DNA of 64,000 nucleotides from Selenihalanaerobacter shriftii (GTDB lineage Bacteria > Bacillota > Halanaerobiia > Halobacteroidales > Acetohalobiaceae). The position numbers and the translations under genes were made by a program. Below the pieces are notes generated by a model, which was not told the DNA's origin, did not search any database, and worked only from the letters and a program-made list of their open reading frames with translations. The stretch is taken from positions 1 through 64,000 of the forward strand of contig NZ_FUWM01000017.1 in assembly GCF_900167185.1 (NCBI RefSeq), read 5' to 3'. The stretch's first letter is position 1. Every line of letters starts with the position of its first letter. Positions 55,791 through 62,881 of the stretch are shown here, piece after piece.

Positions 55791-55886
55791 TGTCAGTGGC
55801 AGTGTCAGGGGAAATTAAATAAGCTCCTGCTTTTTAGATTATTAACTTAGCTCTAACCTTACCTTGCCTGACACTGATTCCTGACA
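55791..55886. repeat. MITE-like inverted-repeat element between aroE and ltaE
   Basis: TGTCAGTGGCAGTGTCAGG (55791-55809) and CCTGACACTGATTCCTGACA (55867-55886) are imperfect inverted repeats about 20 bp long that bound a 96-bp stretch without coding capacity. Related TGTCAG bases occur at 50585-50616. The pattern suggests a small non-autonomous mobile or palindromic intergenic element; no transposase is in the window. Confidence 0.5.
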
Positions 55887-55893
55887 CAGACAC

Positions 55894-56928
55894 TCACACT
55901 AATAACTCACCATTCATTACCTCAATGACATAGTCTATATCTCCAACAGATAAATCTTTATGAGTTACTGCTCTAATTAATCCAGAACCGAAATAAGTCA
56001 TCTTTACTCCATGCTCCGCTAATATCTCTAAGACCTCATCAGTAGTATATACATCTTCATCAACCTCTAAAATTACAAAATTAGTATTTACTTCTTTAAT
56101 ATCTATCGCTTTTAAACCAGCTTCTTTAATTCCCTTAGCTAATCTATTAGCTAAGTCATGATCAACCTGCAATTCTTCTACCCTCTCATCTAAAGCAATT
56201 AAACCAGCCGCTGCTATAATTCCAGATTGTCTCATTCCGCCCCCTAGCATCTTTCTATTCTTTCTAGCTTGCTCTATAAATTCTTTAGAACCAGCCAAAA
56301 TAGAACCAACTGGTGCTGCTAATCCTTTAGAAAGACAAAACATCACTGAATCAACATTTTTAACTAGCTCTTTAACTTCTATATCTAACTGAATCACAGC
56401 ATTAAATAATCTCGCTCCATCTAGATGAATAGGAATATTATTCTTTTGAGCAACTTTACAAATCATATCTGTCTTTTCTTTAGTAATAGCAACTCCACCG
56501 GCCCGATTGTGAGTATTTTCTAAACAGATTAGTCCTGTCTTAGGATAATGAATATTATCATCTCTAATAACACTTTTTAAATCATCCCCTGAAAAAATAC
56601 CTATACTATCATCAAGAGTTCTAGCTTGTACACCTGATAATTTAGCAAAACCTCCTACTTCATAATAAAAAATATGAGACTCTTGACCTAAAATAATCTC
56701 ATCACCAGGTTGGGTATGAGTCATCACCGCTAACTGATTTCCCATGGTTCCACTTGGTACAAATAATGCTGCTTCCTTACCTACCAATTCAGCAGCCATA
56801 TTCTCTAATCGATTAACTGTAGGATCTTCTCCATAAACGTCATCTCCTACTTCAGCTTGAGCCATAACCTCCCGCATTTTAAGTGTTGGTTTAGTAATAG
56901 TATCACTTCTTAAATCGACTACTTGCAT
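55894..56928 (-). CDS. ltaE: Low-specificity L-threonine aldolase
   Basis: A 344-residue PLP enzyme that splits threonine or allo-threonine to glycine and acetaldehyde. N-terminal DLRSDTITKPTLKMREVMAQ, VGDDVYGEDPTVNRLE, FVPSGTMGNQLA, HLDGARLFNA and the PLP lysine in VMFCLSKGLAAPVGS are all present. It is a single gene with its own leader; a 16-bp-stem hairpin lies about 160 bases upstream. Confidence 0.95.
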   Translation of the reverse strand: MQVVDLRSDTITKPTLKMREVMAQAEVGDDVYGEDPTVNRLENMAAELVGKEAALFVPSGTMGNQLAVMTHTQPGDEIILGQESHIFYYEVGGFAKLSGVQARTLDDSIGIFSGDDLKSVIRDDNIHYPKTGLICLENTHNRAGGVAITKEKTDMICKVAQKNNIPIHLDGARLFNAVIQLDIEVKELVKNVDSVMFCLSKGLAAPVGSILAGSKEFIEQARKNRKMLGGGMRQSGIIAAAGLIALDERVEELQVDHDLANRLAKGIKEAGLKAIDIKEVNTNFVILEVDEDVYTTDEVLEILAEHGVKMTYFGSGLIRAVTHKDLSVGDIDYVIEVMNGELLV

Positions 56929-57089
56929 TCTTAATCACACTCCTATTTTTAATAATTAATTTATTTAATCCTAAAAAAACTTATTAGACTCAATTCACTA
57001 GCTAACTTCATAATTCTCTCTATTATACTATTAATCCTGCTTATTATTTAGCCCTATTTAACCTTTTATAATATTCAACTCTTAAGAAG

Positions 57090-57135
57090 AAAAAGATTAA
57101 CTATATTTGTAAAGAGTCATATAGTTAATCTTTTT
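57090..57135. terminator. 16-bp hairpin upstream of ltaE
   Basis: AAAAAGATTAACTATA pairs perfectly with TATAGTTAATCTTTTT over 16 bases with a 14-base loop and has U-runs in both directions, so it works as a bidirectional intrinsic terminator. No gene ends at it on either strand: ltaE starts 162 bases to its left on the minus strand and the riboswitch promoter lies to its right. It could attenuate ltaE or insulate the riboswitch RNA. Confidence 0.7.
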
Positions 57136-57193
57136 AATAATTTTGTTAATTATATCCAAATATTCAATAATTATTATTTTTTAGTATAAATTA

Positions 57194-57222
57194 TTGACTT
57201 TTCTTCTATAATATGTTACTAT
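57194..57222 (+). promoter_or_regulatory. Sigma-A promoter of the c-di-GMP riboswitch RNA
   Basis: TTGACT (57194-57199), a 17-base spacer and TACTAT (57217-57222) on the plus strand, AT-rich upstream. Transcription would start near 57229, about 17 bases before the aptamer. Confidence 0.7.
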
Positions 57223-57245
57223 ATAAATACAAACTAAATATTGAC

Positions 57246-57330
57246 CTTGCTAAAGGCAAACTCGTTGCGAAACGAGGGCGCAAAACTATGGGTCTCTCTT
57301 TTAAAAGATTGAGACTGCCAGGTTGCCAAG
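57246..57330 (+). ncRNA. Cyclic-di-GMP-I (GEMM) riboswitch aptamer
   Basis: The plus strand shows the GEMM-I pattern: P1 strands CTTG/CAAG with GGCAA/TTGCC, the conserved GGCAAAC, a stem CTCGTT-GCGA-AACGAG with a GNRA loop, then GGGCGCAAA, CTATGGGTCTC, a second stem closed by GAGACTGCC, and AGGTTGCC. All invariant blocks are in order. A promoter lies just upstream and an intrinsic terminator just downstream, but no convincing gene follows before the minus-strand EamA gene. The 56929-57520 stretch thus contains two hairpins, the promoter, the aptamer and its terminator, and no protein gene I can support. Confidence 0.93.
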
Positions 57331-57349
57331 GAGGACACTTGATTAATAT

Positions 57350-57400
57350 ATTCCTTTCTGTGCAGCTTTGTAGTTGTTATAGAAAGGAATTTTTATTTTT
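57350..57400 (+). terminator. Intrinsic terminator (expression platform) of the riboswitch
   Basis: ATTCCTTTCT (57350-57359) pairs with AGAAAGGAAT (57381-57390), followed by TTTTATTTTT. Its 5' arm (TCCTT) could instead pair with AAGGA at 57328-57332, which overlaps the 3' strand of aptamer P1. Ligand binding would hold P1, free the terminator arm and stop transcription: a predicted OFF switch. Confidence 0.8.
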
Positions 57401-57430
57401 AAAATCAATTTTTTTAAACCCCCTTGTATC

Positions 57431-57468
57431 ACTGAAAAGGATGTCTCTTAAGAGACATCCTTTTCAGT
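57431..57468. terminator. 38-bp perfect palindrome, convergent terminator after EamA gene and riboswitch RNA
   Basis: ACTGAAAAGGATGTCTCTT followed directly by its reverse complement. It lies 52 bases beyond the EamA gene stop on the minus strand and 30 bases after the riboswitch terminator on the plus strand, so it can end transcripts from both sides. U-runs are inside the stem rather than after it. Confidence 0.7.
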
Positions 57469-57520
57469 TTAACATCTATTAATCTAATTACTATCAAAAC
57501 TAATAATAAACAAGAATCCT

Positions 57521-58444
57521 TTATACTTCTGTAATCTCTTCAAATAAACCTTTAAGGTTACCAAACTTAATTTCTGCTAATAACATACCGAATACTATTA
57601 ATGCACCGCCCCAATAACCGTTAATAGATATCATCTCACCTAAATATAGATAAGCAAATATTGCTCCAACAACAGGTTCCATTGAGAATATTATTGCAGT
57701 TCTAGTTGGAGTAGTAAATGTCTGAGCTTTATTTTGAATCACAAATGCTAAAGCTGTACCTAAAATTCCCATATAGATTATACTAATCCAGATACTCATA
57801 TCTGACACAGCTACAAAGCTTCCTTCTAACCCAGCACTAATAATACTTAAAATAGCCACCATACCAACCTGAACAATAGCTAACAGAATCGAATCCTTAC
57901 TCTCAACATACTTATCAACTAATAATATGTGTAATGCTAAGGATACTGCACAGCTTAATACCAATAAGTCACCTTTATTAAAAATAAATTCACCATTAAA
58001 TGTTAATAATCCTAAGCCTATAGTAGCTAAAATCACTCCTAACCACGTCATCATTGACGGCATCTTTTTAAAAATTAAAGCAGAAAAAATTGGAACTAAA
58101 ATTACTGCTAATCCAGTAATGAATCCCGCTTTAGAAGCTGTTGTTAGCTTCAATCCAGTAACTTGAAAGGCATATCCTCCAAATAAGAATATTCCAGCTA
58201 ACATTCCAGATTTTAATGTTGCAAAATCTAATTTTTTTAACCGTTTGTAAAAGATAACACCTAGAAATAAGGCAGCAAAACTAAATCTTAAAGTCAAAAA
58301 ATAAAAAGGAGTTATAGTATTAAATACATCCTTCATAACTGCAAAAGTAGTCCCCCAAACCACTACAACAAATAATAGAGATAAATCTGCCTTAACTCTC
58401 TTTTTTGTTGACACTTCTTCATATCTTCTCATCTTCTCTTCCAC
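57521..58444 (-). CDS. EamA/DMT-family exporter
   Basis: A 307-residue protein with ten membrane spans in two EamA repeats (LLFVVVVWGTTFAVMKDVFN at the start of the first; LLVLSCAVSLALHILLVDKY at the start of the second). Members export amino acids or other metabolites; the substrate is not visible from sequence. A GTG at 58444 and an ATG at 58432 are both usable. It is last of a short run after two gate-domain genes. Confidence 0.88.
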   Translation of the reverse strand: MEEKMRRYEEVSTKKRVKADLSLLFVVVVWGTTFAVMKDVFNTITPFYFLTLRFSFAALFLGVIFYKRLKKLDFATLKSGMLAGIFLFGGYAFQVTGLKLTTASKAGFITGLAVILVPIFSALIFKKMPSMMTWLGVILATIGLGLLTFNGEFIFNKGDLLVLSCAVSLALHILLVDKYVESKDSILLAIVQVGMVAILSIISAGLEGSFVAVSDMSIWISIIYMGILGTALAFVIQNKAQTFTTPTRTAIIFSMEPVVGAIFAYLYLGEMISINGYWGGALIVFGMLLAEIKFGNLKGLFEEITEV

Positions 58445-58456
58445 TCCATTTCCTAA

Positions 58457-58915
58457 TTATGCTCTAGTAACTACTTCTTCTTCAACTGCTACTCTACTAT
58501 AAAAATAGGTAATTACTACTGCCAAAATCAATCTAGTCCCTAATATAATTGCACCATTACCTCCGATGGCAACAAATAATAATGTATCTTCAACTACAGC
58601 ATGACAAACAATTAAAAAGACTGCCATAATTAATAACTTACCCTTAGGTACTTGTTCATCCTCTACTGTTTGAATAATTACACCAGCCCCATAAGCTAGT
58701 CCAAAAATCTGCCCTACTAATAAAGGCAGACTCATCTCTGCAGGTAACTTAAAAATCTTAACTACTGGAGCAAACAAATCAGACACTTTATCTAAAATCC
58801 CTAAATCTTTACCTATCTCTAATGATAACATTAATGGAAAGATAATTAGAATAAGCTTCTTAATTGTTCCTATACTTCCTGTTATAATCTCATTTATGAT
58901 TTGATTCCAGGGCAT
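58457..58915 (-). CDS. Nucleoside-recognition (gate) domain membrane protein
   Basis: A 152-residue protein with about four hydrophobic segments and the gate-domain features LPLLVGQIFGLAYGAGVIIQ and VCHAVVEDTLLFVAIGGNG. It resembles the C-terminal half of YjiH/SpmB-type proteins. It forms a pair with the upstream gene (24-base gap). Gate domains occur in nucleoside transporters, FeoB and the spore-maturation SpmAB proteins; the role here is unknown. Confidence 0.8.
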   Translation of the reverse strand: MPWNQIINEIITGSIGTIKKLILIIFPLMLSLEIGKDLGILDKVSDLFAPVVKIFKLPAEMSLPLLVGQIFGLAYGAGVIIQTVEDEQVPKGKLLIMAVFLIVCHAVVEDTLLFVAIGGNGAIILGTRLILAVVITYFYSRVAVEEEVVTRA

Positions 58916-58939
58916 ACCTTAAACCTCCCTCATCTTTTT

Positions 58940-59359
58940 TTACAATAATATATTAAGTATAAATCCGGCAACTAAAGAAAGAATAACTCTCAAAATAACC
59001 AATAATGTAGTCTTAATCTTGAGCTGTTTAATAATTGCTGTTTCAATAACTAAGCTATGAGATAAACCTATCATAGTACCTAAAATTGTTATTGCCCGCG
59101 GTGCTAAATCAAGACTAGTCATTACCGCAATAGCAGCATATATATTTAAAAAATAACCACTTACTAAAACCATGATAGCTTCCCCAGGCAATCCTAAATA
59201 CCCCATCATTGGTGCCATCCAGGTGGAGAGTATCTGCATTAATGAAGTATACTTTAAGACTGTTACTAATGCATAAACCGGAATAATAATTTTAATTAAA
59301 GTAATAAATGTATTTAATCCTTTTTGTAAGCCTCGTTTTATAGTATTAACTTGCAGCAT
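58940..59359 (-). CDS. Nucleoside-recognition (gate) domain membrane protein, first of a pair
   Basis: A 139-residue membrane protein with IIIPVYALVTVLKYTSLMQI, MMGYLGLPGEAIMVLVSGYF and GTMIGLSHSLVIETAIIKQL, typical of the SpmA-like half of split gate-domain pairs. It is shorter than SpmA. The terminator of the feo operon lies upstream, so the pair is probably transcribed separately from feoB. Confidence 0.78.
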   Translation of the reverse strand: MLQVNTIKRGLQKGLNTFITLIKIIIPVYALVTVLKYTSLMQILSTWMAPMMGYLGLPGEAIMVLVSGYFLNIYAAIAVMTSLDLAPRAITILGTMIGLSHSLVIETAIIKQLKIKTTLLVILRVILSLVAGFILNILL

Positions 59360-59398
59360 CTCTTACCTCCTTTATCTTTCTCATCTTTTTCAATTATA

Positions 59399-59422
59399 AC
59401 TTCTACATAAACTTCTACATAA
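59399..59422 (-). repeat. Tandem 12-bp duplication
   Basis: ACTTCTACATAA occurs twice in direct succession, in the gap between the feo terminator and the gate-domain gene. It may affect the promoter of that gene; no more can be said. Confidence 0.6.
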
Positions 59423-59428
59423 AAAGAA

Positions 59429-59462
59429 AGTTACCTTTAACCATAATTAGTCAAAGGTAACT
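59429..59462 (-). terminator. Terminator of the feo operon
   Basis: AGTTACCTTT and AAAGGTAACT form a ten-bp stem with a 14-base loop, followed on the minus strand by TTCTTTTTATG. It starts seven bases past the small zinc-ribbon gene, which supports that gene as the true last member of the operon. Confidence 0.85.
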
Positions 59463-59468
59463 ACTCGA

Positions 59469-59630
59469 TCATTTGCATTTTTGACAGTCTTCACACTTAG
59501 TTAGTAAAACTGCAAAACACCGTGGACACCTTAAACTCTCCAATTCATCTATACTTATTTTACAACCACATTGTGGACAACTAATTTCTTCTTTATCTTC
59601 TAAACCTGAACTACAATTATTCTCTTTCAT
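59469..59630 (-). CDS. Small Cys-rich zinc-ribbon protein in the feo operon
   Basis: A 53-residue ORF with nine cysteines: C6, then CPQCGC (18-23), CPRC (35-38) and CEDCQKC (46-52). The paired CxxC knuckles of the middle suggest a zinc ribbon; the C-terminal CxxCxxC could hold Zn, Fe or an Fe-S cluster. AAAGGG stands eight bases before its ATG at 59630, it begins 12 bases after the feoB stop, and a terminator follows directly. It occupies the place of FeoC but has no winged-helix sequence. I do not recognise the family; a role in iron sensing or in FeoB function is inference. Confidence 0.8.
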   Translation of the reverse strand: MKENNCSSGLEDKEEISCPQCGCKISIDELESLRCPRCFAVLLTKCEDCQKCK

Positions 59631-59642
59631 TTTATTCACCCT

Positions 59643-61493
59643 TTAAATTATAACTTGAGCTAATAATCCACCAACAGTAAAAGCAACAATCCAACTACTT
59701 AACCAAATCAACAGTGCTTCTTTCCAACTTCTTTCTTTAAAAATAATTAACATAGCTGCTATACAAGGAACAAACAAAGTAATAGTAATTAAAGACACCA
59801 AAGTTTGTGGCGCTGATAAAGCTAAATCAGTTAACCCAGCTGCTCCAAAGTCCCGTCTAACAATACCCATAATGAAAGGTACAGCAGCCTCTTTAGGCAA
59901 TTTCAACCATCCAGTAATTATTGGAGCTACAAAATTCTGAATAGCTATTAACCATCCTTGCCACTTCATAATGCTTATAACTAAAGCTCCTAAAGCAAAA
60001 ATAGGACCTGCTTCTTCAACAAACATACGTGCCTTATTAAGAGTTTTAGTAAATACATTACCTAACCGCGGCAAACGTAACGGTGGCAAATCAATTAATA
60101 AATCTGTAGATTCTCCAGGTAATAATTTATTAAGCATAGTTCCAGCTAAAACAAAAACAATAAAAATGATACTTACATATGCCAATAAATATTTAGTGCC
60201 TAATGGTACTATCAGGCCTACTATAACTCCAATTTGAGCAGAACACGGAATTGCTAATCCTAAAAGAAAGGTAGCAATTATCCGCTCTCGTTTTGAACCT
60301 AATAATCTAGTAGTAATCGTAGCCATAGTAACACAACCAAAACCCAAAATTATTGGAATTATTCCTCTACCATTCAAACCTAATTTATTTAAAACCCTAT
60401 CTACTAATGCTGCTACCCTTGGTAAATACCCTGAATCCTCCATTAAGGATAAGAAAAAATAAAACCCAGTAACTAATGGAAGTAAGAGACCAAAAGTATA
60501 AGTAATAGTCATAGTTAAAATTCCAAATTCCCCAATTAAAATGGTACCTAAAAAAGAATTAATCGAAATAACATTAGTGATTAATTTACGAATGAATGGC
60601 TCATATATACCAGCAAAGATAATCCCTTCAGTAAACTCTACTACTGTTTGAGCAATAAAGACTCCTACTCCTTGATACATAATATATAAAACTGCAAGCA
60701 AAAGAGGAATTCCGGTAATCGGCTTAACCATCCATCTTCCTAAAGTCGATTTAAAAGAATTATGTCCTAACTTTCTAATAACTACTTGGTCGATAATTTT
60801 ATTTACTTGCTGTCTTCGTTTCTTATATATATTTTCTCTATCACCTGAAACTGCTAACCCATGCCTTTGGGCTATCTGAGGGTCTTCCTCCAAAATTAGT
60901 AAAGCTTCTGGTCTAGTGTCTACCTTCCTTTTAATTCTTTTAACTTTACGTTGTAATTTCCGACTAGTATTACCTACTCTAGCTTTAGGTATAGCAGCTT
61001 TAACTTCATCTAAACCTATCCCTTTAGGAGCAACTGTTGCAACTACTGGGACACCTAACGTAGACTCTAATTTATCAACATCTATTTCTAAGCCATTATT
61101 TTCAGCTTCATCCATCATATTTAAAGCGACTACCACAGGAATTCCCATATCAATAATTTGCTGAGTCAAAAAAAGATCTCGCTCTAAATGGACCGCATCA
61201 ACAACATTTAAAACTACATCAGCTTCAATAATTACATCCCTAGCTACAATCTCTTCATCATTAAAAGAAGAAACTCCATAAACACCAGGAGTGTCAATTA
61301 CTACATCATCTTGATACCTGCCATAACTAATATCTAGAGTAGTACCAGGAAAATTAGATACATCTACATAGATCCCTGTTAATTCATTAAAGAAAATCGA
61401 TTTACCAACATTCGGGTTCCCAGCTAAAACTATTTTTTTAGCATCTTCTGAAACTTCAAGGTCATTAATCACTTCATGACAATGTCTAGACAT
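59643..61493 (-). CDS. feoB: Ferrous iron transporter FeoB
   Basis: A 616-residue inner-membrane Fe(II) transporter. The N-terminal G domain shows GNPNVGKSIFFNELTG (G1), the G3 motif VIDTPGVYG, and NMMDEAENNG (G4); the C-terminal membrane domain has two gate regions (LVTGFYFFLSLMEDSGYLPR; FVEEAGPIFALGALVIS) with the conserved GFGCVTMATITTR cysteine. Shorter than many FeoB but complete. It lies three bases after feoA. Confidence 0.95.
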   Translation of the reverse strand: MSRHCHEVINDLEVSEDAKKIVLAGNPNVGKSIFFNELTGIYVDVSNFPGTTLDISYGRYQDDVVIDTPGVYGVSSFNDEEIVARDVIIEADVVLNVVDAVHLERDLFLTQQIIDMGIPVVVALNMMDEAENNGLEIDVDKLESTLGVPVVATVAPKGIGLDEVKAAIPKARVGNTSRKLQRKVKRIKRKVDTRPEALLILEEDPQIAQRHGLAVSGDRENIYKKRRQQVNKIIDQVVIRKLGHNSFKSTLGRWMVKPITGIPLLLAVLYIMYQGVGVFIAQTVVEFTEGIIFAGIYEPFIRKLITNVISINSFLGTILIGEFGILTMTITYTFGLLLPLVTGFYFFLSLMEDSGYLPRVAALVDRVLNKLGLNGRGIIPIILGFGCVTMATITTRLLGSKRERIIATFLLGLAIPCSAQIGVIVGLIVPLGTKYLLAYVSIIFIVFVLAGTMLNKLLPGESTDLLIDLPPLRLPRLGNVFTKTLNKARMFVEEAGPIFALGALVISIMKWQGWLIAIQNFVAPIITGWLKLPKEAAVPFIMGIVRRDFGAAGLTDLALSAPQTLVSLITITLFVPCIAAMLIIFKERSWKEALLIWLSSWIVAFTVGGLLAQVII

Positions 61494-61495
61494 AA

Positions 61496-61729
61496 TTAAC
61501 TGCTCCTTCTATTAGCTAACTTAACTTTAATCTTTTTAGCTAAGTTGTAACCAACAGCAATCTCTTGTAAGTTCTTCTTTAAAATAATAGGTCCTTTAGG
61601 CACCTTTTCATGACATTGAACTTGAGCACCTTCAGAAATACCAAATCGCATAGTTTGAGCACGAACTATCTTATCTGGAATTGAAACAATCTCTATATTT
61701 TGCCCCTGTCGAGCTTTATCTAAGGTCAT
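61496..61729 (-). CDS. feoA: FeoA family protein
   Basis: A 77-residue SH3-like protein (DKARQGQNIEIVSIPDKIVR, MRFGISEGAQVQCHEKVPKG) that is thought to act on FeoB. The ribosome site AGGGGAG precedes the ATG. A Fur-like box lies 25 bases upstream of the start and a second one 128 bases upstream. Confidence 0.92.
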   Translation of the reverse strand: MTLDKARQGQNIEIVSIPDKIVRAQTMRFGISEGAQVQCHEKVPKGPIILKKNLQEIAVGYNLAKKIKVKLANRRSS

Positions 61730-61753
61730 TTGTCATCTCCCCTTATTATAAAA

Positions 61754-61770
61754 ATGATAATTACTTTCAA
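61754..61770 (-). promoter_or_regulatory. Fur-like box 1, in front of feoA
   Basis: On the minus strand it reads TTGAAAGTAATTATCAT. The right half ATTATCA equals the Fur consensus half site (TGATAATNATTATCA) and the left half matches at five of seven positions. It lies 25 bases from the feoA start, where repressor binding would block transcription or its start. Confidence 0.55.
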
Positions 61771-61856
61771 TATGTAATTAAACTCTCCATTAAATATAAT
61801 TATTTTTAATGACTCTATTATATTCCAATTGATTTTGTTTTCAAATTAAACCGATA

Positions 61857-61873
61857 TTGAAAGCCATTATCAT
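61857..61873 (+). promoter_or_regulatory. Fur-like box 2, inverted copy near the fur 3' end
   Basis: TTGAAAGCCATTATCAT on the plus strand; identical to box 1 at 15 of 17 positions but inverted, 87 bp away. Two matching copies in the fur-feoA gap argue for a real operator. Confidence 0.5.
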
Positions 61874-61895
61874 AAATGATTAAAATAAAAGATGA

Positions 61896-62324
61896 CTATT
61901 GGCAATCTTCACAATAGCCATAAAATTTAATTCTATGATCAGTAACATTAAAGTTATGTTCCTTTTGTATATCATCCTCAAATTCTTCTAAAATTTCATC
62001 ATTAAACTCTGTAATTTTACCGCAATTAGAACAAACTAAATGATGGTGATGTTCCCCACCTTGGTCTAGTTCATATCTACGGCAATTATCATCAAAATTC
62101 AATTGATGAATAACACCTAAATCACTAAATAATTCCAGAGTTCTATATACAGTTGCTAACCCAATTCCTGAGTCCTTTTCTTTTACATCAGTATATATCT
62201 CTTCAGCACTTAAATGTTGTCCACTATTCTTAATCATACTCTCTAATATGATTTCTCGTTGTGAAGTCATTTTGTAATTATTAGCGGCTAACTTATTCTT
62301 AACCTTTTTAACTTCAATAGTCAT
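61896..62324 (-). CDS. fur: Fur-family ferric uptake regulator
   Basis: A 142-residue metal-dependent repressor: winged helix (YKMTSQREIILESMIKNSGQ, GIGLATVYRTLELFSDLGVI), the HHHH regulatory site in GGEHHHHLVCSNCGK and a structural zinc site of two CxxC pairs (CSNC; CEDC). Fur rather than PerR or Zur is favoured by its place just upstream of feoAB and Fur-like boxes. The ATG at 62324 is preferred over the GTG at 62336. Confidence 0.88.
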   Translation of the reverse strand: MTIEVKKVKNKLAANNYKMTSQREIILESMIKNSGQHLSAEEIYTDVKEKDSGIGLATVYRTLELFSDLGVIHQLNFDDNCRRYELDQGGEHHHHLVCSNCGKITEFNDEILEEFEDDIQKEHNFNVTDHRIKFYGYCEDCQ

Positions 62325-62390
62325 ATTTTCACCCACTATGTTTAATTAATTTCTTATAGAACTATATCGCAAAAGACAGTTTTTGTCAAA

Positions 62391-62879
62391 CTAAACACCA
62401 ACTGGATACTTCTTCACACCTTTATCTTTTGTCAACTGATCTAAAAGCTGATTTGCTGTTTTCCCTTGATAAAGCACATCATCTGTTAACTCAGCTAAAG
62501 GTACTAAAACAAAGGCTCTTTCATGAAAACGAGGATGAGGAATTGTTAATCTTTGAGAATTAACTTTGTTCTTTCCAAATAAAATAATATCTATGTCTAT
62601 AGTTCTAGGTCCCCATCTAATATCCCTGACTCTATCTAAATTCTTTTCTACCTCTTGAATGTGATTTAATAACTCCATAGGAGATAAACTCGTTTTAATT
62701 TTAACTACTAAATTTAAAAATTCATCCTGATTTGTGTAACCAACTGGCTCTGTTTTATATACTGAAGAAACAGTATCTACTTTAATTTGTATATGTTGTC
62801 CTAACTTTGAAATTGCTTCTTTTAAATACTCTTCTCTATCTCCCAAATTAGAACCTAAACTAAGATAAACTGCTTCCAT
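62391..62879 (-). CDS. folK: 2-amino-4-hydroxy-6-hydroxymethyldihydropteridine pyrophosphokinase
   Basis: A 162-residue HPPK (YLSLGSNLGDREEYLKEAI, SSVYKTEPVGYTNQDEFLNL, RWGPRTIDIDIILFG, IPHPRFHERAFVLVPLAEL) that activates the pterin for DHPS. It starts two bases after folB, in folP-folB-folK order. Confidence 0.96.
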   Translation of the reverse strand: MEAVYLSLGSNLGDREEYLKEAISKLGQHIQIKVDTVSSVYKTEPVGYTNQDEFLNLVVKIKTSLSPMELLNHIQEVEKNLDRVRDIRWGPRTIDIDIILFGKNKVNSQRLTIPHPRFHERAFVLVPLAELTDDVLYQGKTANQLLDQLTKDKGVKKYPVGV

Positions 62880-62881
62880 GA

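Noticed and set aside
57213-57482. 89-codon plus-strand reading frame
   Set aside because: It covers the c-di-GMP aptamer and two terminators; the sequence is explained by RNA structure and its ATG lies inside the promoter.
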